A DNA stretch of 64,000 nucleotides, from positions 1 through 64,000 of the forward strand of contig JAUQPR010000010.1 in assembly GCA_030550275.1 (NCBI GenBank), written 5' to 3'. The notes below the pieces were generated by a model. That model did no database searches, was not told the origin of the DNA, and saw only the letters and a list, made by a program, of their open reading frames with translations. The DNA is from Bacteroidota bacterium (lineage in GTDB: Bacteria; Bacteroidota; Ignavibacteria; Kapaibacteriales; HRBIN21). The position numbers and the translations under genes are program-made. Shown here piece after piece: positions 43,836 to 53,078 of the stretch (position 1 is its first letter; each line of letters begins with the position of its first letter).

Positions 43836-43843
43836 TATTTTTG
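43836..43843 (+). promoter_or_regulatory. Bacteroidota-type -7 element (TATTTTTG) upstream of the crotonase operon
   Basis: Exact TAnnTTTG match ending 31 bases before the ATG at 43875. Placement agrees with the other candidates. It sits directly next to the inverted repeat. Confidence 0.5.
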
Positions 43844-43874
43844 CACGGCTGTGTGGCTATACCTGACGCCGGCG

Positions 43875-44657
43875 ATGGACTTTCAATACATCCGCGTCTA
43901 CCGGTACGAGGCAGACCCCCGAGTTGGTGCCGTACAGCTCAATCGCCCGGACAAGCTCAATGCCTTGAGTCTCCCCTTGATGGAGGAGCTCATCACGGCG
44001 CTGGAGGCATTCGATGCCGATCCCGACATCCGCTGCATGGTGCTGCATGGGAACGAGCGCGCATTTGCCGCCGGTGCCGATATTGACGAGATGGCACAGG
44101 CGGATTCTGTGGAGATGCTTCTGCGCGACCAATTCCGCAAGTGGGAGCGCATCGCCGCGCTGAAGAAGCCGCTCATCGCCGCCGTCAGCGGATATGCACT
44201 CGGCGGAGGCTGCGAACTGGCAATGCTCTGCGATATGATCATCGCCAGCGATACGGCACAGTTTGGGCAACCCGAAATCAACATCGGAGTCATGCCCGGG
44301 GCTGGTGGCACCCAACGTCTCACGCGCACGCTTGGCAAGGCATTGGCAATGGAGCTGGTGCTGACCGGGCGCTTCCTCTCGGCACAGGAAGCCTACCGGC
44401 TGGGGTTGGTCAATCGCGTCGTCCCCGCCGAGATATACCTGCAGGAAGCCTTCGCCTTGGCATCCACGATCGCCTCCAAACCCCCAATCGCCGTACGCCT
44501 GGCAAAGGAAGCCGTCCTGAAAGCACTGAGCACACCGCTGGAGATCGGGCTGGAGTTCGAGCGCAAGAACTTCTACCTGCTCTTCTCCACCGCAGACCAG
44601 AAGGAGGGCATGCAAGCTTTCCAGCAGAAGCGTCCACCGCAGTGGCGTGGGCGGTAG
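43875..44657 (+). CDS. Enoyl-CoA hydratase (crotonase)
   Basis: 260 residues from ATG 43875. It is a classical hydratase: the oxyanion-hole strand FAAGADIDEM, then GYALGGGCELAMLCD with the first catalytic glutamate Glu114, and PEINIGVMPGAGGTQRL with the second, Glu134. It hydrates trans-2-enoyl-CoA to 3-hydroxyacyl-CoA. PaaF of phenylacetate degradation is a close relative, so either fatty-acid or aromatic catabolism fits. It is the first of three genes (19 bases to the next), controlled by the promoter candidate at 43836. Confidence 0.92.
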   Translation: MDFQYIRVYRYEADPRVGAVQLNRPDKLNALSLPLMEELITALEAFDADPDIRCMVLHGNERAFAAGADIDEMAQADSVEMLLRDQFRKWERIAALKKPLIAAVSGYALGGGCELAMLCDMIIASDTAQFGQPEINIGVMPGAGGTQRLTRTLGKALAMELVLTGRFLSAQEAYRLGLVNRVVPAEIYLQEAFALASTIASKPPIAVRLAKEAVLKALSTPLEIGLEFERKNFYLLFSTADQKEGMQAFQQKRPPQWRGR

Positions 44658-44675
44658 CACAGCAGAGGCAGCGCA

Positions 44676-45458
44676 ATGGAGTTTGAAACCATCCGCTACG
44701 AGGTCCGCAACGGCGTTGCAACCATCACACTCAACCGTCCCGAGGTCCACAACGCCTGCAATCAGCAGATGGGCAGCGAGCTGCTGCAAGCACTCCAGGC
44801 TGCCGAACGCAGCGATGAGGTCCGCTGCGTCGTGCTCACCGGCGCCGGACGCGCCTTCTGTGCGGGACAAGACCTCAAAGAGGTGCCTGCCGGACCGACC
44901 ACCTTCTTCCTGGACGTGCTGCGCGAACGGTACGCCCCACTCATCCGCACGCTGCGCCAGCTTCCCAAGCCGGTGGTGGGTGCTATCAACGGCGTTGCTG
45001 CTGGTGCTGGAATGTCGCTGGCGCTGGCAACGGATTTCCGCATCATGAGCTCCTCGGCGCGCTTGGTTGAGGCATTCATTGCCCTTGCCCTGGTGCCCGA
45101 TTCGGGCGCAAGCTTCTTCACCGTGCGTGCCCTGGGGTACGCTCGCGCCTTTGCGTTCGCAACGCTCAATAAACCCATCAGCGCAGAGGAGGCACTGCAG
45201 TTGGGATTGGTCAACCTCGTGGTCTCCCCAGAAGCCTTCCCGGCAACGGTGCAGACCTTTGCTGAACTATACGCCCGAGGACCCACGCGCACGTACGGCT
45301 ACATCAAGCTGCTTCTGCAGCGCGCCGAACACGCTCCCTTGGAGGAGCTGCTTGAGCTGGAAGCCCAATACCAGCAACGCGCCGGGGAGAGCCAGGACCA
45401 TGCCGAAGGGCTCCGCGCGTTCCTGGAGAAGCGCACGCCGCACTTCCGTGGACAGTAA
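44676..45458 (+). CDS. Crotonase-family protein, PaaG-like isomerase
   Basis: 260 residues. It is a crotonase paralogue of the preceding gene with a different active site: FCAGQDLKE is kept, but the hydratase glutamates are missing (AGAGMSLALATDF at 109-121) and Asp142 is in ALVPDSGASFF, as in PaaG (1,2-epoxyphenylacetyl-CoA isomerase) and related enoyl isomerases. It probably moves a double bond rather than adding water. The tandem of a hydratase and a PaaG-like isomerase resembles paaFG, but no other phenylacetate genes are present, so assignment to that pathway is weak. The HAD gene follows after 12 bases. Confidence 0.85.
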   Translation: MEFETIRYEVRNGVATITLNRPEVHNACNQQMGSELLQALQAAERSDEVRCVVLTGAGRAFCAGQDLKEVPAGPTTFFLDVLRERYAPLIRTLRQLPKPVVGAINGVAAGAGMSLALATDFRIMSSSARLVEAFIALALVPDSGASFFTVRALGYARAFAFATLNKPISAEEALQLGLVNLVVSPEAFPATVQTFAELYARGPTRTYGYIKLLLQRAEHAPLEELLELEAQYQQRAGESQDHAEGLRAFLEKRTPHFRGQ

Positions 45459-45470
45459 CCAACGGCTCCG

Positions 45471-46349
45471 ATGACACGGTTGCGCCGCTGGTGGTACCGC
45501 CTGCGGTACGGTCGCTCACTTGCCCATGTGCGCTTGGTCGTGAGCGATGTGGACGGTACCCTGGTCAGTCTGGGCGAATCCCTGCCGAACTCAACGGCAA
45601 CGCTGTTGCAGCAGCTCCGCTCCCGTGGTATCGAGCTCGCGTTCGCCAGTGCCCGACCCTATCCGGGGATCCATCGGCTGCTCCACAGCGCGGGGATTGC
45701 GGCGTGGATTATCTCGCTGGACGGTGCACTCACCCATACCCCCACAGGGGAGGTTGCCGCTGCACTGGGCTTCCCGCACCCTGTGCTGGAAAGCATCCTG
45801 GAGCTCGCCAGCCATTACGACATCCACTACGCCGCCTTCACGCCCCACGAGCTCCTGTACACCCCACGGGTGCACATCCCTTCGTACCTGGACGATCCTG
45901 GACTTGCCCGCCGAGAGCTGCAGCTCCGCAGCACCCTCTTCGAGCACCCCGTGGTGCTGCTCCTCTGCAGCGGCGCCGCACCACAGGTGACGGGCTTGCT
46001 CAAGGCGCTTGAGCGGCTCCCCCGTCCGCAGCGGCGCCAGCTCCAGTTCGGTGTGACAGAGTCGTTTTCGATGCCGGGAACGCTGCTGCTGGAGATACGG
46101 CTGCGCACCGCCCACAAGGGCACTGCTGCTCAGTTCCTGATGCGCCGGCTCGGTATCGCCCCCTGGCAGGTGTTGGCAATTGGGGACTACCGCAACGACC
46201 TGCCGCTCTTCCAGGTCAGCGGCTGGCGTGTTGCCATGGCAGATGCCGTTGCTGAACTCCGCAGCCAAGCCGATTGGATTACACAGCGCCCCGCCTCCGA
46301 ATACGGCATCGAGGAGGTGCTCCAGCGGCTTCTCCAGGCGCGCCGTTAG
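45471..46349 (+). CDS. HAD-superfamily hydrolase, Cof/IIB type
   Basis: 292 residues. HAD motifs in order: SDVDGTLVS with the nucleophile Asp, SARPYPGIHRLL (motif II region), KGTAAQFLMRRL with Lys, and LAIGDYRNDLPLF (motif IV). The C2B cap sits between motifs II and III. Cof-type members dephosphorylate sugar phosphates, FMN or pyridoxal phosphate in the cytoplasm; the substrate cannot be predicted. It follows the crotonases by 12 bases and its stop interleaves with that of the convergent aminotransferase (TTAG). Confidence 0.88.
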   Translation: MTRLRRWWYRLRYGRSLAHVRLVVSDVDGTLVSLGESLPNSTATLLQQLRSRGIELAFASARPYPGIHRLLHSAGIAAWIISLDGALTHTPTGEVAAALGFPHPVLESILELASHYDIHYAAFTPHELLYTPRVHIPSYLDDPGLARRELQLRSTLFEHPVVLLLCSGAAPQVTGLLKALERLPRPQRRQLQFGVTESFSMPGTLLLEIRLRTAHKGTAAQFLMRRLGIAPWQVLAIGDYRNDLPLFQVSGWRVAMADAVAELRSQADWITQRPASEYGIEEVLQRLLQARR

Positions 46350-47530
46350 CGCATTCGCTGCAGCACGCGCTCCAGGGCTGCGCAGAAGAACTCCACCTCC
46401 TCTGCCGAGACGATAAGCGGCGGCAGAATCCGCAGAACCCGTTGCCCGGAGATTCCCACCACGACCCCCTCGCCGAGCAGGGCATCGCGGAGGTACTCCG
46501 CTGCTCCATCCAGCTCGATTCCCAGCATCAAGCCTCGCCCCCGCACCTGACGGATGCGCTCCGGAAAGCGCCGGGCAAGCTCCTCCAACTGGCTCCGGAG
46601 CACATGCCCCACCCGACGCACATGCTCCAGCAAGCCCGATGCAAGCTCCTCCATGAGCACAACACCAGCAGCACACGCGGCAGGATTGCCGCCAAAGGTG
46701 CTGCCATGCATGCCCGCACTCCACACCTGCGCCAGGTGTTCACCGGCGACGATTGCCCCCAGGGGAAGCCCACCTCCGAGCGCCTTCGCCAGCACAACGA
46801 TATCGGGCACGATCCCATAGTGCTGCACCGCCAGCCAGGCACCCGTTCGCCCCAAGCCCGTCTGCACCTCGTCAACGATGAGCAGAAAACCGTATCGGCG
46901 GCGCAACTGCTCCAGGGTGCCGAGGAACTCCGGGCTTGCCTCGATCACACCGCCTTCGCCCTGGATGCACTCCAGCACCACCGCACAGGTACGCTCGTCG
47001 AGCGTCCGCTCCAGCGTCTCGGGATCATTGTACGGCAGCGTGCCGATTTTGGGCAGGTACGGTCCCATCCCCTCGCGGTAGAGCGGTCGGTCCATGAGCG
47101 AAAGCGCCCCGTAGGTTCGCCCATGGAAGCCACCGGAGAAGCCCCAAATCTGCTCGCGCCCGTGCATCCATCCCCAGCGGCGTGCCAGTTTGAGAGCTGC
47201 TTCCACAGCCTCCGCTCCAGAGTTGGCAAAGAAGACACGCTGCAAACCCGTCACCTGGCGCAGCCAGCGGGCAAGCTCCAACTGCGCAGGCACCACAAAG
47301 AAGTTCGACACATGCGCGTACCGCTGGAGCTGGCGTATCACCGCTTGCAGAATGCGCGGATGCCCATGTCCCAGCGCCAGCGTTGCAATGCCGGCAAGGA
47401 AATCCAGGTAGCGCCGCCCCTCGACATCGAAGAGCCAACAGCCCTGCGCTCGCTCCAGAATAATTGGCAGCCGGCGGTAGACTGGCAGGAAGTACGCACG
47501 CTCCTGCTCAAAGAGGCTCTCAGCAGACAT
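46346..47530 (-). CDS. Class III aminotransferase, ArgD/acetylornithine type
   Basis: 394 residues from ATG 47530, which shares a TGATG with the preceding cyclophilin stop; a GTG three bases upstream is an alternative. Signatures: FLAGIATLALGHGHP, VFFANSGAEAVEAALKLARR, GFHGRTYGALSL, LECIQGEGGVIEA, LIVDEVQTGLGRTG and VLAKALGGGLPLGA with the PLP lysine. The pattern fits acetylornithine or succinylornithine aminotransferase, or the LysJ enzyme; no arginine or lysine biosynthetic genes are near, so the substrate is open. It is the last gene of a uppP-cyclophilin-cyclophilin-aminotransferase row. Confidence 0.85.
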   Translation of the reverse strand: MSAESLFEQERAYFLPVYRRLPIILERAQGCWLFDVEGRRYLDFLAGIATLALGHGHPRILQAVIRQLQRYAHVSNFFVVPAQLELARWLRQVTGLQRVFFANSGAEAVEAALKLARRWGWMHGREQIWGFSGGFHGRTYGALSLMDRPLYREGMGPYLPKIGTLPYNDPETLERTLDERTCAVVLECIQGEGGVIEASPEFLGTLEQLRRRYGFLLIVDEVQTGLGRTGAWLAVQHYGIVPDIVVLAKALGGGLPLGAIVAGEHLAQVWSAGMHGSTFGGNPAACAAGVVLMEELASGLLEHVRRVGHVLRSQLEELARRFPERIRQVRGRGLMLGIELDGAAEYLRDALLGEGVVVGISGQRVLRILPPLIVSAEEVEFFCAALERVLQRMR

Positions 47531-48126
47531 CACGGCTGGAGGCGGCGAATGCGCATCTCCACCTTCTGCAGTGGGTTGTCGCGCCCATCGCGCGGGACAG
47601 CAGCGATGGCATCCACCACCTCCATCCCTGAGACGACCTGCCCGAAGACCGTGTACTTGCCATCCAGTTGCGGCAGGTCCACCAGGCAGATGAAGAACTG
47701 CGACGTTGCGCTATTGGGATCGGCTGCGCGCGCTGCCGAAACGGTCCCGCGCTTGTGCGGACGGTCGTTGAACTCAGCGGGAATGCGCCGCTGGCTGGGG
47801 TCGCCATATCCCCACGTCTCGCGTGGCTTGTCCTTGGAGTTGGGGTCACCCCCTTGAATGACAAACCCCGGCACGACGCGATGGAATGCCGTACCGTCGT
47901 AGAAGCCAATGCGCACCAAGCTGTCGAAGTTCGCCACGTGCAGAGGCGCCACCTCCGGGAAGAGCTCGATGACGATCTCCCCCATCGGCGCCCCTCCGTG
48001 CGTCACCGTAATGGCGTAGCGGGGGCGCTGTGGAGCCGCGCTCCTCTCCTCCCCCGAACGCGCCGTAGCACAACTTGCCAACCCCAACAGTGCTGTGCAT
48101 CCCAGGCTAATGACAACCGCTCTCAT
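47530..48126 (-). CDS. Lipoprotein peptidyl-prolyl cis-trans isomerase (cyclophilin)
   Basis: 198 residues. Lipoprotein signal with LGLASC lipobox (Cys19). The cyclophilin domain has MGEIVIELFPEVAP, FHRVVPGFVIQGGDP with the catalytic Arg, SATSQFFICLVDLPQLDGKYTVFG, all canonical. It should catalyse proline isomerisation in the periplasm. It is the second of two tandem cyclophilin genes; overlap with the upstream one is ATGA-like (48123-48126) and TGATG with the aminotransferase gene. Confidence 0.92.
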   Translation of the reverse strand: MRAVVISLGCTALLGLASCATARSGEERSAAPQRPRYAITVTHGGAPMGEIVIELFPEVAPLHVANFDSLVRIGFYDGTAFHRVVPGFVIQGGDPNSKDKPRETWGYGDPSQRRIPAEFNDRPHKRGTVSAARAADPNSATSQFFICLVDLPQLDGKYTVFGQVVSGMEVVDAIAAVPRDGRDNPLQKVEMRIRRLQP

Positions 48127-48827
48127 GGCTTGAGCTCCTGTATTGTGACCTTGCGAATGACCACCGGCGTCTTCGGAGTGCCATCGTCGGGTCCGAATGG
48201 ACCGGGCTCAATGGGCACCTCGGCGATGGCTTGTACGACGTCCATGCCCTCGAGCACCCGACCGAAGATGGTGTAGGCTTTGGGCAGATTCACTGCCCGC
48301 TCCAAGCAGATGAAGAACTGGCTGGTGTTGGTGTTGGGTCCGCGATTTGCCATCGCCACCGTGCCGGGCTGGTAGCCCAGTTGGTAGCTGGGCGTTTGGG
48401 GATTGAGCTCATCTTCGAACTCGCCGCCGTAGATGCTCACACCGCCCGTGCCCCAGCGGGCACGCTCGCGCGGGTCCTTGGTGAGCGGATCCCCGGCTTG
48501 GATGACGAAATTGCGCGCCACCCGATGGAAGAGCACTCCGTCGTACACCCCACGCCGCGCCAACTCAACGAAATTGCGCACGGTCTTGGGAGCATCCTCC
48601 CCGTACAGCCCCAGCCGAATGGTGCCGAGCGTAGTCTGCAACACCGCTATGTGCGTGATGACCGGCGTATCCGGGCGCACGCTCTCGGCAACGGGGGCAT
48701 GCCCGGAGGTCTCCGCCGCAGGCTCCTGCCGCGCCGCTGGAGGCTCCGAACGCGTGCAGCCCTGGGCGCTCATGAGCAGCAACACCAGCGCAGGGATTCC
48801 CATCCGCCAAAGCATCCTCCTACCCAT
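48123..48827 (-). CDS. Lipoprotein peptidyl-prolyl cis-trans isomerase (cyclophilin), larger form
   Basis: 234 residues from ATG 48827, overlapping the end of uppP by 8 bases; later ATGs at 48815 or 48803 would also give a lipoprotein signal (IPALVLLLMSAQGC). After a Pro/Glu-rich linker of about 45 residues the cyclophilin domain shows GTIRLGLYGEDAP, FHRVARNFVIQAGDP, GTVAMANRGPNTNTSQFFIC and YTIFGRVLEGMDVV. An insertion, RARWGTGGVSIYGGEFEDEL, is like that of longer bacterial cyclophilins. Both cyclophilins probably work with the envelope proteases as periplasmic folding factors. Confidence 0.92.
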   Translation of the reverse strand: MGRRMLWRMGIPALVLLLMSAQGCTRSEPPAARQEPAAETSGHAPVAESVRPDTPVITHIAVLQTTLGTIRLGLYGEDAPKTVRNFVELARRGVYDGVLFHRVARNFVIQAGDPLTKDPRERARWGTGGVSIYGGEFEDELNPQTPSYQLGYQPGTVAMANRGPNTNTSQFFICLERAVNLPKAYTIFGRVLEGMDVVQAIAEVPIEPGPFGPDDGTPKTPVVIRKVTIQELKP

Positions 48828-49650
48828 GCTGTGCCAGAGCAAATCCGACCAACACTGCCGCGAGCGTGAGCCTGTAGACGATGAACCCCCACAGCGTATG
48901 TGTGCGCAGATAGCGCAGCAGGAAAGCGATGGCAGCGTAGCTGCTCACCACCGCGCCCAAGAAGCTCAAGAGCAGTCCCATCGGCGGGATGGCAGCGGTG
49001 GAGAACAGCTCCAGCAGTTGGAGCATGCCACTGGCGGCAATCGCCGGAATGCTCAGTAGGAAGGAGAAGCGCGCCGCTTCGTGCCGGGCAATCCCCAGCA
49101 GCATCGCCACCGCAATTGTGCTCCCCGAGCGCGAACTCCCCGGCATCAGCGCCAGGAGCTGCGCACATCCGATGAGCAGCGCATCCACCCACCGCAGTTG
49201 CGAAAGCCCTCGCTGCATCGGCGCCCGCCGTCGCTCGGCAGCGATCATCAAAATGGTCACCCCCAGCAGAGCCGCGGCGATGAGCTCGAGCCGCTTGGTC
49301 GCCTCCCCCTCGATCAATGGCTTGAGCGCGAGCCCGGCAAGGACGATGGGGAGAGTCCCCACAACCACTCCCAGCGCAAGGCGCCGCGCTTCGAGAAGCT
49401 CAGCAGACATACTCCCGCGCTGCCACAGCGCCGCAACCATTGCTCGCAGCTCGCTTCGGAAGTACCCGAGAACGGCAGCCAAGCTGCCCAACTGGATGCT
49501 TGCCAAAAACGCTGTCCATTCGGCTGCGTGCTGCTCGGGATGCAATCCGAGCACATACCCCATCAACGTCACGTGCGCCGTGCTGCTGATGGGTAGGAAC
49601 TCCGTCAGCCCCTGCACGATCCCCAGCAGCAATGCCTCAACCGCGTTCAC
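48820..49650 (-). CDS. uppP: Undecaprenyl-diphosphatase UppP/BacA
   Basis: 276 residues from GTG 49650; the open frame upstream is a leader region without family sequence. Integral membrane protein with about eight helices. Both active-site motifs are present: [19 protein letters not shown] with the catalytic Glu residues, and [12 protein letters not shown] with the catalytic Arg-containing P-loop. It dephosphorylates undecaprenyl diphosphate on the periplasmic side to recycle the lipid carrier for peptidoglycan and LPS. It heads the four-gene minus-strand row and is divergent from leuS with overlapping promoters. Confidence 0.95.
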   Translation of the reverse strand: MNAVEALLLGIVQGLTEFLPISSTAHVTLMGYVLGLHPEQHAAEWTAFLASIQLGSLAAVLGYFRSELRAMVAALWQRGSMSAELLEARRLALGVVVGTLPIVLAGLALKPLIEGEATKRLELIAAALLGVTILMIAAERRRAPMQRGLSQLRWVDALLIGCAQLLALMPGSSRSGSTIAVAMLLGIARHEAARFSFLLSIPAIAASGMLQLLELFSTAAIPPMGLLLSFLGAVVSSYAAIAFLLRYLRTHTLWGFIVYRLTLAAVLVGFALAQHG

Positions 49651-49680
49651 CGATGCCCCTGTGTGCTGCCGCACAAGCTG

Positions 49681-49688
49681 CAAAGATA
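49681..49688 (-). promoter_or_regulatory. Bacteroidota-type -7 element (TATCTTTG) upstream of uppP
   Basis: Exact TAnnTTTG match on the minus strand, about 30 bases upstream of the GTG start. Its -33 region would overlap the divergent leuS promoter. Confidence 0.5.
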
Positions 49689-49698
49689 CGCAGCCATC

Positions 49699-49727
49699 TT
49701 TGGACCCCTGCAGCTTTCGTAACTTTG
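49699..49727 (+). promoter_or_regulatory. Complete Bacteroidota-type promoter (TTTG-N17-TAACTTTG) for leuS
   Basis: TTTG at 49699-49702, 17 bases of spacer, then TAACTTTG at 49720-49727: both elements and the spacing match the Bacteroidota sigma-A consensus TTTG-N17/20-TAnnTTTG. It predicts a transcription start near 49734, which leaves about 33 bases before ATG 49767 and supports a start at or after GTG 49752. Confidence 0.65.
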
Positions 49728-49766
49728 TCCCTTCGCGGAGCCTGCAAAACCGTGGAGTTCCAAGCC

Positions 49767-52328
49767 ATGGGCTATCCCTTTGCCGAGGTCGAACCGAAAT
49801 GGCAGCACTGGTGGGAGGAGCAGGGCATCTACCGCACGCAGGAGCGCCCTGGCGTGCCCAAGTTCTACGTGCTCGACATGTTCCCCTACCCCAGCGCCGC
49901 CGGGCTGCATATCGGGCATCCCGAAGGGTATACCGCAACGGACATCATCGCGCGCTACAAGCGCATGCGCGGCTACAATGTGCTCCACCCCATGGGCTTC
50001 GACGCCTTTGGGCTTCCCACCGAACGCTACTCGATGCAGACCGGTATCCATCCCCGAATCGCCACCGAACAGAACGTGGCGACCTTCCGCCGCCAGCTCA
50101 AGATGCTGGGCTTCAGCTACGATTGGTCGCGCGAGATCATCACCACCGACCCGCGCTACTACAAGTGGACCCAGTGGATGTTCACGCTGATGTACAACTC
50201 CTGGTACGACCCCCAAGCGGGGCGCGCGCGCCCAATCTCGGAGCTGCCCGTGCCCGATGGACTGACCGACCCACTGGAGCTCCAAGCCTACCAGGACCAA
50301 TACCGCCTTGCCTACCTGGCAACGATGCCCGTCAACTGGTGCGCGGAGCTGGGCACCGTTCTGGCAAACGAGGAGCTGGATGAGTGGCGTGAGAAGGGCT
50401 ACACCGTGGAACGCCGCCCCATGCAGCAGTGGATGCTCCGCATCACCGCCTATGCCGAGCGCCTGTTGCAGGACCTGGAGCTGCTGGAGTGGCCCGAATC
50501 CACCAAGGAGATGCAGCGCAATTGGATTGGCAAGAGCCTTGGGGCGGAGATCCTCTTCCCCGTGCTGGGGGAATCCGAGCTCGTCATCCGCGTCTTCACC
50601 ACCCGCCCCGATACGCTCTTCGGCGCGACCTTCCTGGTCTTAGCTCCGGAGCACCCGCTGGTCGAACGGCTCACCCGCCCCGAACAGCGCCCTGCCGTAG
50701 AAGCTTACCGCGAGCAAGTGGCGCGACAACTGGAACGGGAACGGCTGGAACAGGAGCACCCCAAAAGTGGGGTCTTCTTGGGCAGCTACGCCCGCCATCC
50801 CGCCACAGGCGAACCACTGTCCATCTGGATTGCCGACTACGTGCTGCCGCATTACGGCACCGGCGCTATCATGGGCGTGCCCGCTCACGATGAGCGCGAC
50901 CACGCCTTCGCCCGCGCCTTTGATCTGCCCATCCGCCAGGTCGTTGCCCCTGCGGATTCCAGCCCCTGGGACATCCACGAGCGCGCCTTCACCGCCGAAG
51001 GCATCGCCATCAACTCCGCTGCCGCTGACCTCCGCCTGGATGGGCTCCCAACACGGCAAGCCCAGGAACGCATCATCGCCTGGCTGGAGGAGCACGGCTA
51101 TGGACGCCGCGCGGTCTCCTACAAACTGCGCGACTGGCTCTTCTCGCGCCAGCGCTACTGGGGCGAGCCCATCCCCATCCTCTACTACGACGACGGCACC
51201 CGCCGGGCACTGGAGCTGGATGAACTCCCACTGGAGCTTCCCGAATCGGTCAACTTCCGCCCCTCCGGACGCCCGGAATCCCCACTGGCGGCGCTGCCGG
51301 AGTGGGTGCATGTGTTCGACCACAAGACCGGACGCCCCGCCCGCCGCGAAACCAACACCATGCCCCAATGGGCAGGCTCTTGCTGGTACTACCTCCGCTA
51401 CCTGGACCCGCACAACGACCAGTGGTTCTGCGACCCCGAAAAGGAACGCTACTGGATGCAGCCCAACGGCGTGGACCTCTACATCGGCGGGGCTGAGCAT
51501 GCAGTGCTCCATCTCCTCTACGCCCGCTTCTGGCACAAGGTGCTCTACGACTACGGCTACGTCTCCACGCCCGAGCCCTTCCATCGGCTCTTCCACCAGG
51601 GGCTGATCCTGGGTGAGGACGGGCGCAAGATGTCCAAATCCCTGGGCAATGTGGTCAACCCCGACGACGTCGTCGCACGCTACGGTGCCGATGCCCTGCG
51701 CCTGTTCGAGATGTTCCTGGGACCACTGGAGGCAACCAAGCCGTGGTCAACCAAAGGCATCGAGGGGATTGCCCGCTTCCTCAACCGCATCTGGCGCCTG
51801 TTCGTGGAGGAGGATGGCTCGCTCTCGCCGGCAATTGTGGATGCCCCGCTCAACGCCGAGCAGGAGCATCTCCTCCACAGCACGCTCAAGAAGGTCACCG
51901 AGGACATCGAAGCACTGCGCTTCAACACCGCCATTGCGCAGTTGATGGTCTTCGTCAGCGAAGTCCAGCACATGCCCGAACGTCCGCGCGCCTTGCTGGA
52001 GCCCTTCCTGCTGTGCTTGGCTCCCTTTGCCCCCCACATTGCCGAAGAGCTCTGGCATCGGCTCGGGCATACGGATTCGATTGTCCTGCAGCGTTTCCCC
52101 GAGTACGATCCGCACAAAGCCGCCCCACCCGAGGTGGAGGTCGTCTTCCAAGTCAACGGCAAGCTCCGGGCACGCGAACGCCTGCCCCGCGGACTACCGC
52201 AGGAGGAGCTGCAGCAGCGTGCGCTCCAGCACCCGAACGTGCAGCGCTTCATCGCCGGGCGTGCAATTGAGCGCATCGTCGTCGTGCCCGACCGTTTGGT
52301 CAACATCGTGGTCGGCTGCGATGCCTGA
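49767..52328 (+). CDS. leuS: Leucyl-tRNA synthetase
   Basis: 853 residues from ATG 49767; GTG at 49752 is a possible in-frame start five codons earlier. Class Ia synthetase: HIGH at 48-51 ([14 protein letters not shown]), the CP1 editing domain (about 220-410) with [15 protein letters not shown] and [13 protein letters not shown], the leucine-specific region, KMSKS at about 621-625 ([12 protein letters not shown]), anticodon-binding helices and the C-terminal domain ending near [12 protein letters not shown]. It charges tRNA-Leu and edits mischarged products. It leads a long plus-strand operon; its stop overlaps the next gene by 8 bases. Confidence 0.97.
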   Translation: MGYPFAEVEPKWQHWWEEQGIYRTQERPGVPKFYVLDMFPYPSAAGLHIGHPEGYTATDIIARYKRMRGYNVLHPMGFDAFGLPTERYSMQTGIHPRIATEQNVATFRRQLKMLGFSYDWSREIITTDPRYYKWTQWMFTLMYNSWYDPQAGRARPISELPVPDGLTDPLELQAYQDQYRLAYLATMPVNWCAELGTVLANEELDEWREKGYTVERRPMQQWMLRITAYAERLLQDLELLEWPESTKEMQRNWIGKSLGAEILFPVLGESELVIRVFTTRPDTLFGATFLVLAPEHPLVERLTRPEQRPAVEAYREQVARQLERERLEQEHPKSGVFLGSYARHPATGEPLSIWIADYVLPHYGTGAIMGVPAHDERDHAFARAFDLPIRQVVAPADSSPWDIHERAFTAEGIAINSAAADLRLDGLPTRQAQERIIAWLEEHGYGRRAVSYKLRDWLFSRQRYWGEPIPILYYDDGTRRALELDELPLELPESVNFRPSGRPESPLAALPEWVHVFDHKTGRPARRETNTMPQWAGSCWYYLRYLDPHNDQWFCDPEKERYWMQPNGVDLYIGGAEHAVLHLLYARFWHKVLYDYGYVSTPEPFHRLFHQGLILGEDGRKMSKSLGNVVNPDDVVARYGADALRLFEMFLGPLEATKPWSTKGIEGIARFLNRIWRLFVEEDGSLSPAIVDAPLNAEQEHLLHSTLKKVTEDIEALRFNTAIAQLMVFVSEVQHMPERPRALLEPFLLCLAPFAPHIAEELWHRLGHTDSIVLQRFPEYDPHKAAPPEVEVVFQVNGKLRARERLPRGLPQEELQQRALQHPNVQRFIAGRAIERIVVVPDRLVNIVVGCDA

Positions 52329-53073
52329 CCCACTCGTGCTCGGCGCTTTGGGCGGAATTGCGGGGCTGAGCTCTGGTCTGTTCGGCATTGGCGGAGCACT
52401 GATTGCCACACCGCTGCTGCGCCTGACAGGGATTGAGCCCCTGTTGGCGTTGGCAACCCCACTGCCGGCGGTCATTCCAACAGCGCTGAGCGCCTCGATT
52501 GCTTACTGGCGCCACCGGCTCATCCGCTGGGATATCGCGAGCTGGCTCCTGCTGACGGGCTTGCCCGGTACGGTGTTGGGAGCGCTTGCGACACGACTTG
52601 TCGGCGGGACAGTATTGATGGTGTTGACCGGCGCTCTGCTGCTCTTCGTTGCGCTGCGGATGCTTGGTCCGGAACGGCCGAGCACAGCGGGCTCCCCCGA
52701 TGCAATGCCCCGCCGGACGCTGCTGCTGGGTACTGGGGTGCTCGCTGGCTTCCTGGGGGGATTGCTCGCCATCGGTGGGGGCATCATCATTGTGCCGGCA
52801 TTGGTGCTGTGGGGTCGGATGCCATTCAAGCAGGCGTTGGCAACCTCACTGCTCTGCGTTGCCGGACTTGCCCTTCCTGGAACCATTACCCACGCGATGC
52901 TGGGGCATATCGCCGCGCCGCTGCTGCTCCCCTTCCTGGCGGGGAGCCTGCCGGCAGCGTATTTGGGCGCAGCGGTTGCAACCCGGCTGTCTTCTGTGCT
53001 GCTCCGGCGGCTCTACGGCGGTACCCTGACGGCTTTTGCCGTGTACTTCCTGTGGACACAGCTCTCCGGCTAA
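52321..53073 (+). CDS. TauE/SafE-family sulfite/anion permease
   Basis: 250 residues from ATG 52321 (8-base overlap with leuS). About eight membrane helices arranged as two related halves, each beginning with a Gly-rich motif: [15 protein letters not shown] and [19 protein letters not shown]. These are the hallmarks of the TauE/SafE (DUF81) family, which exports or imports sulfite, sulfoacetate and other small organic anions. The specific substrate is unknown; no sulfur metabolism genes are nearby. fmt follows after 5 bases. Confidence 0.88.
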   Translation: MPDPLVLGALGGIAGLSSGLFGIGGALIATPLLRLTGIEPLLALATPLPAVIPTALSASIAYWRHRLIRWDIASWLLLTGLPGTVLGALATRLVGGTVLMVLTGALLLFVALRMLGPERPSTAGSPDAMPRRTLLLGTGVLAGFLGGLLAIGGGIIIVPALVLWGRMPFKQALATSLLCVAGLALPGTITHAMLGHIAAPLLLPFLAGSLPAAYLGAAVATRLSSVLLRRLYGGTLTAFAVYFLWTQLSG

Positions 53074-53078
53074 GGCGC

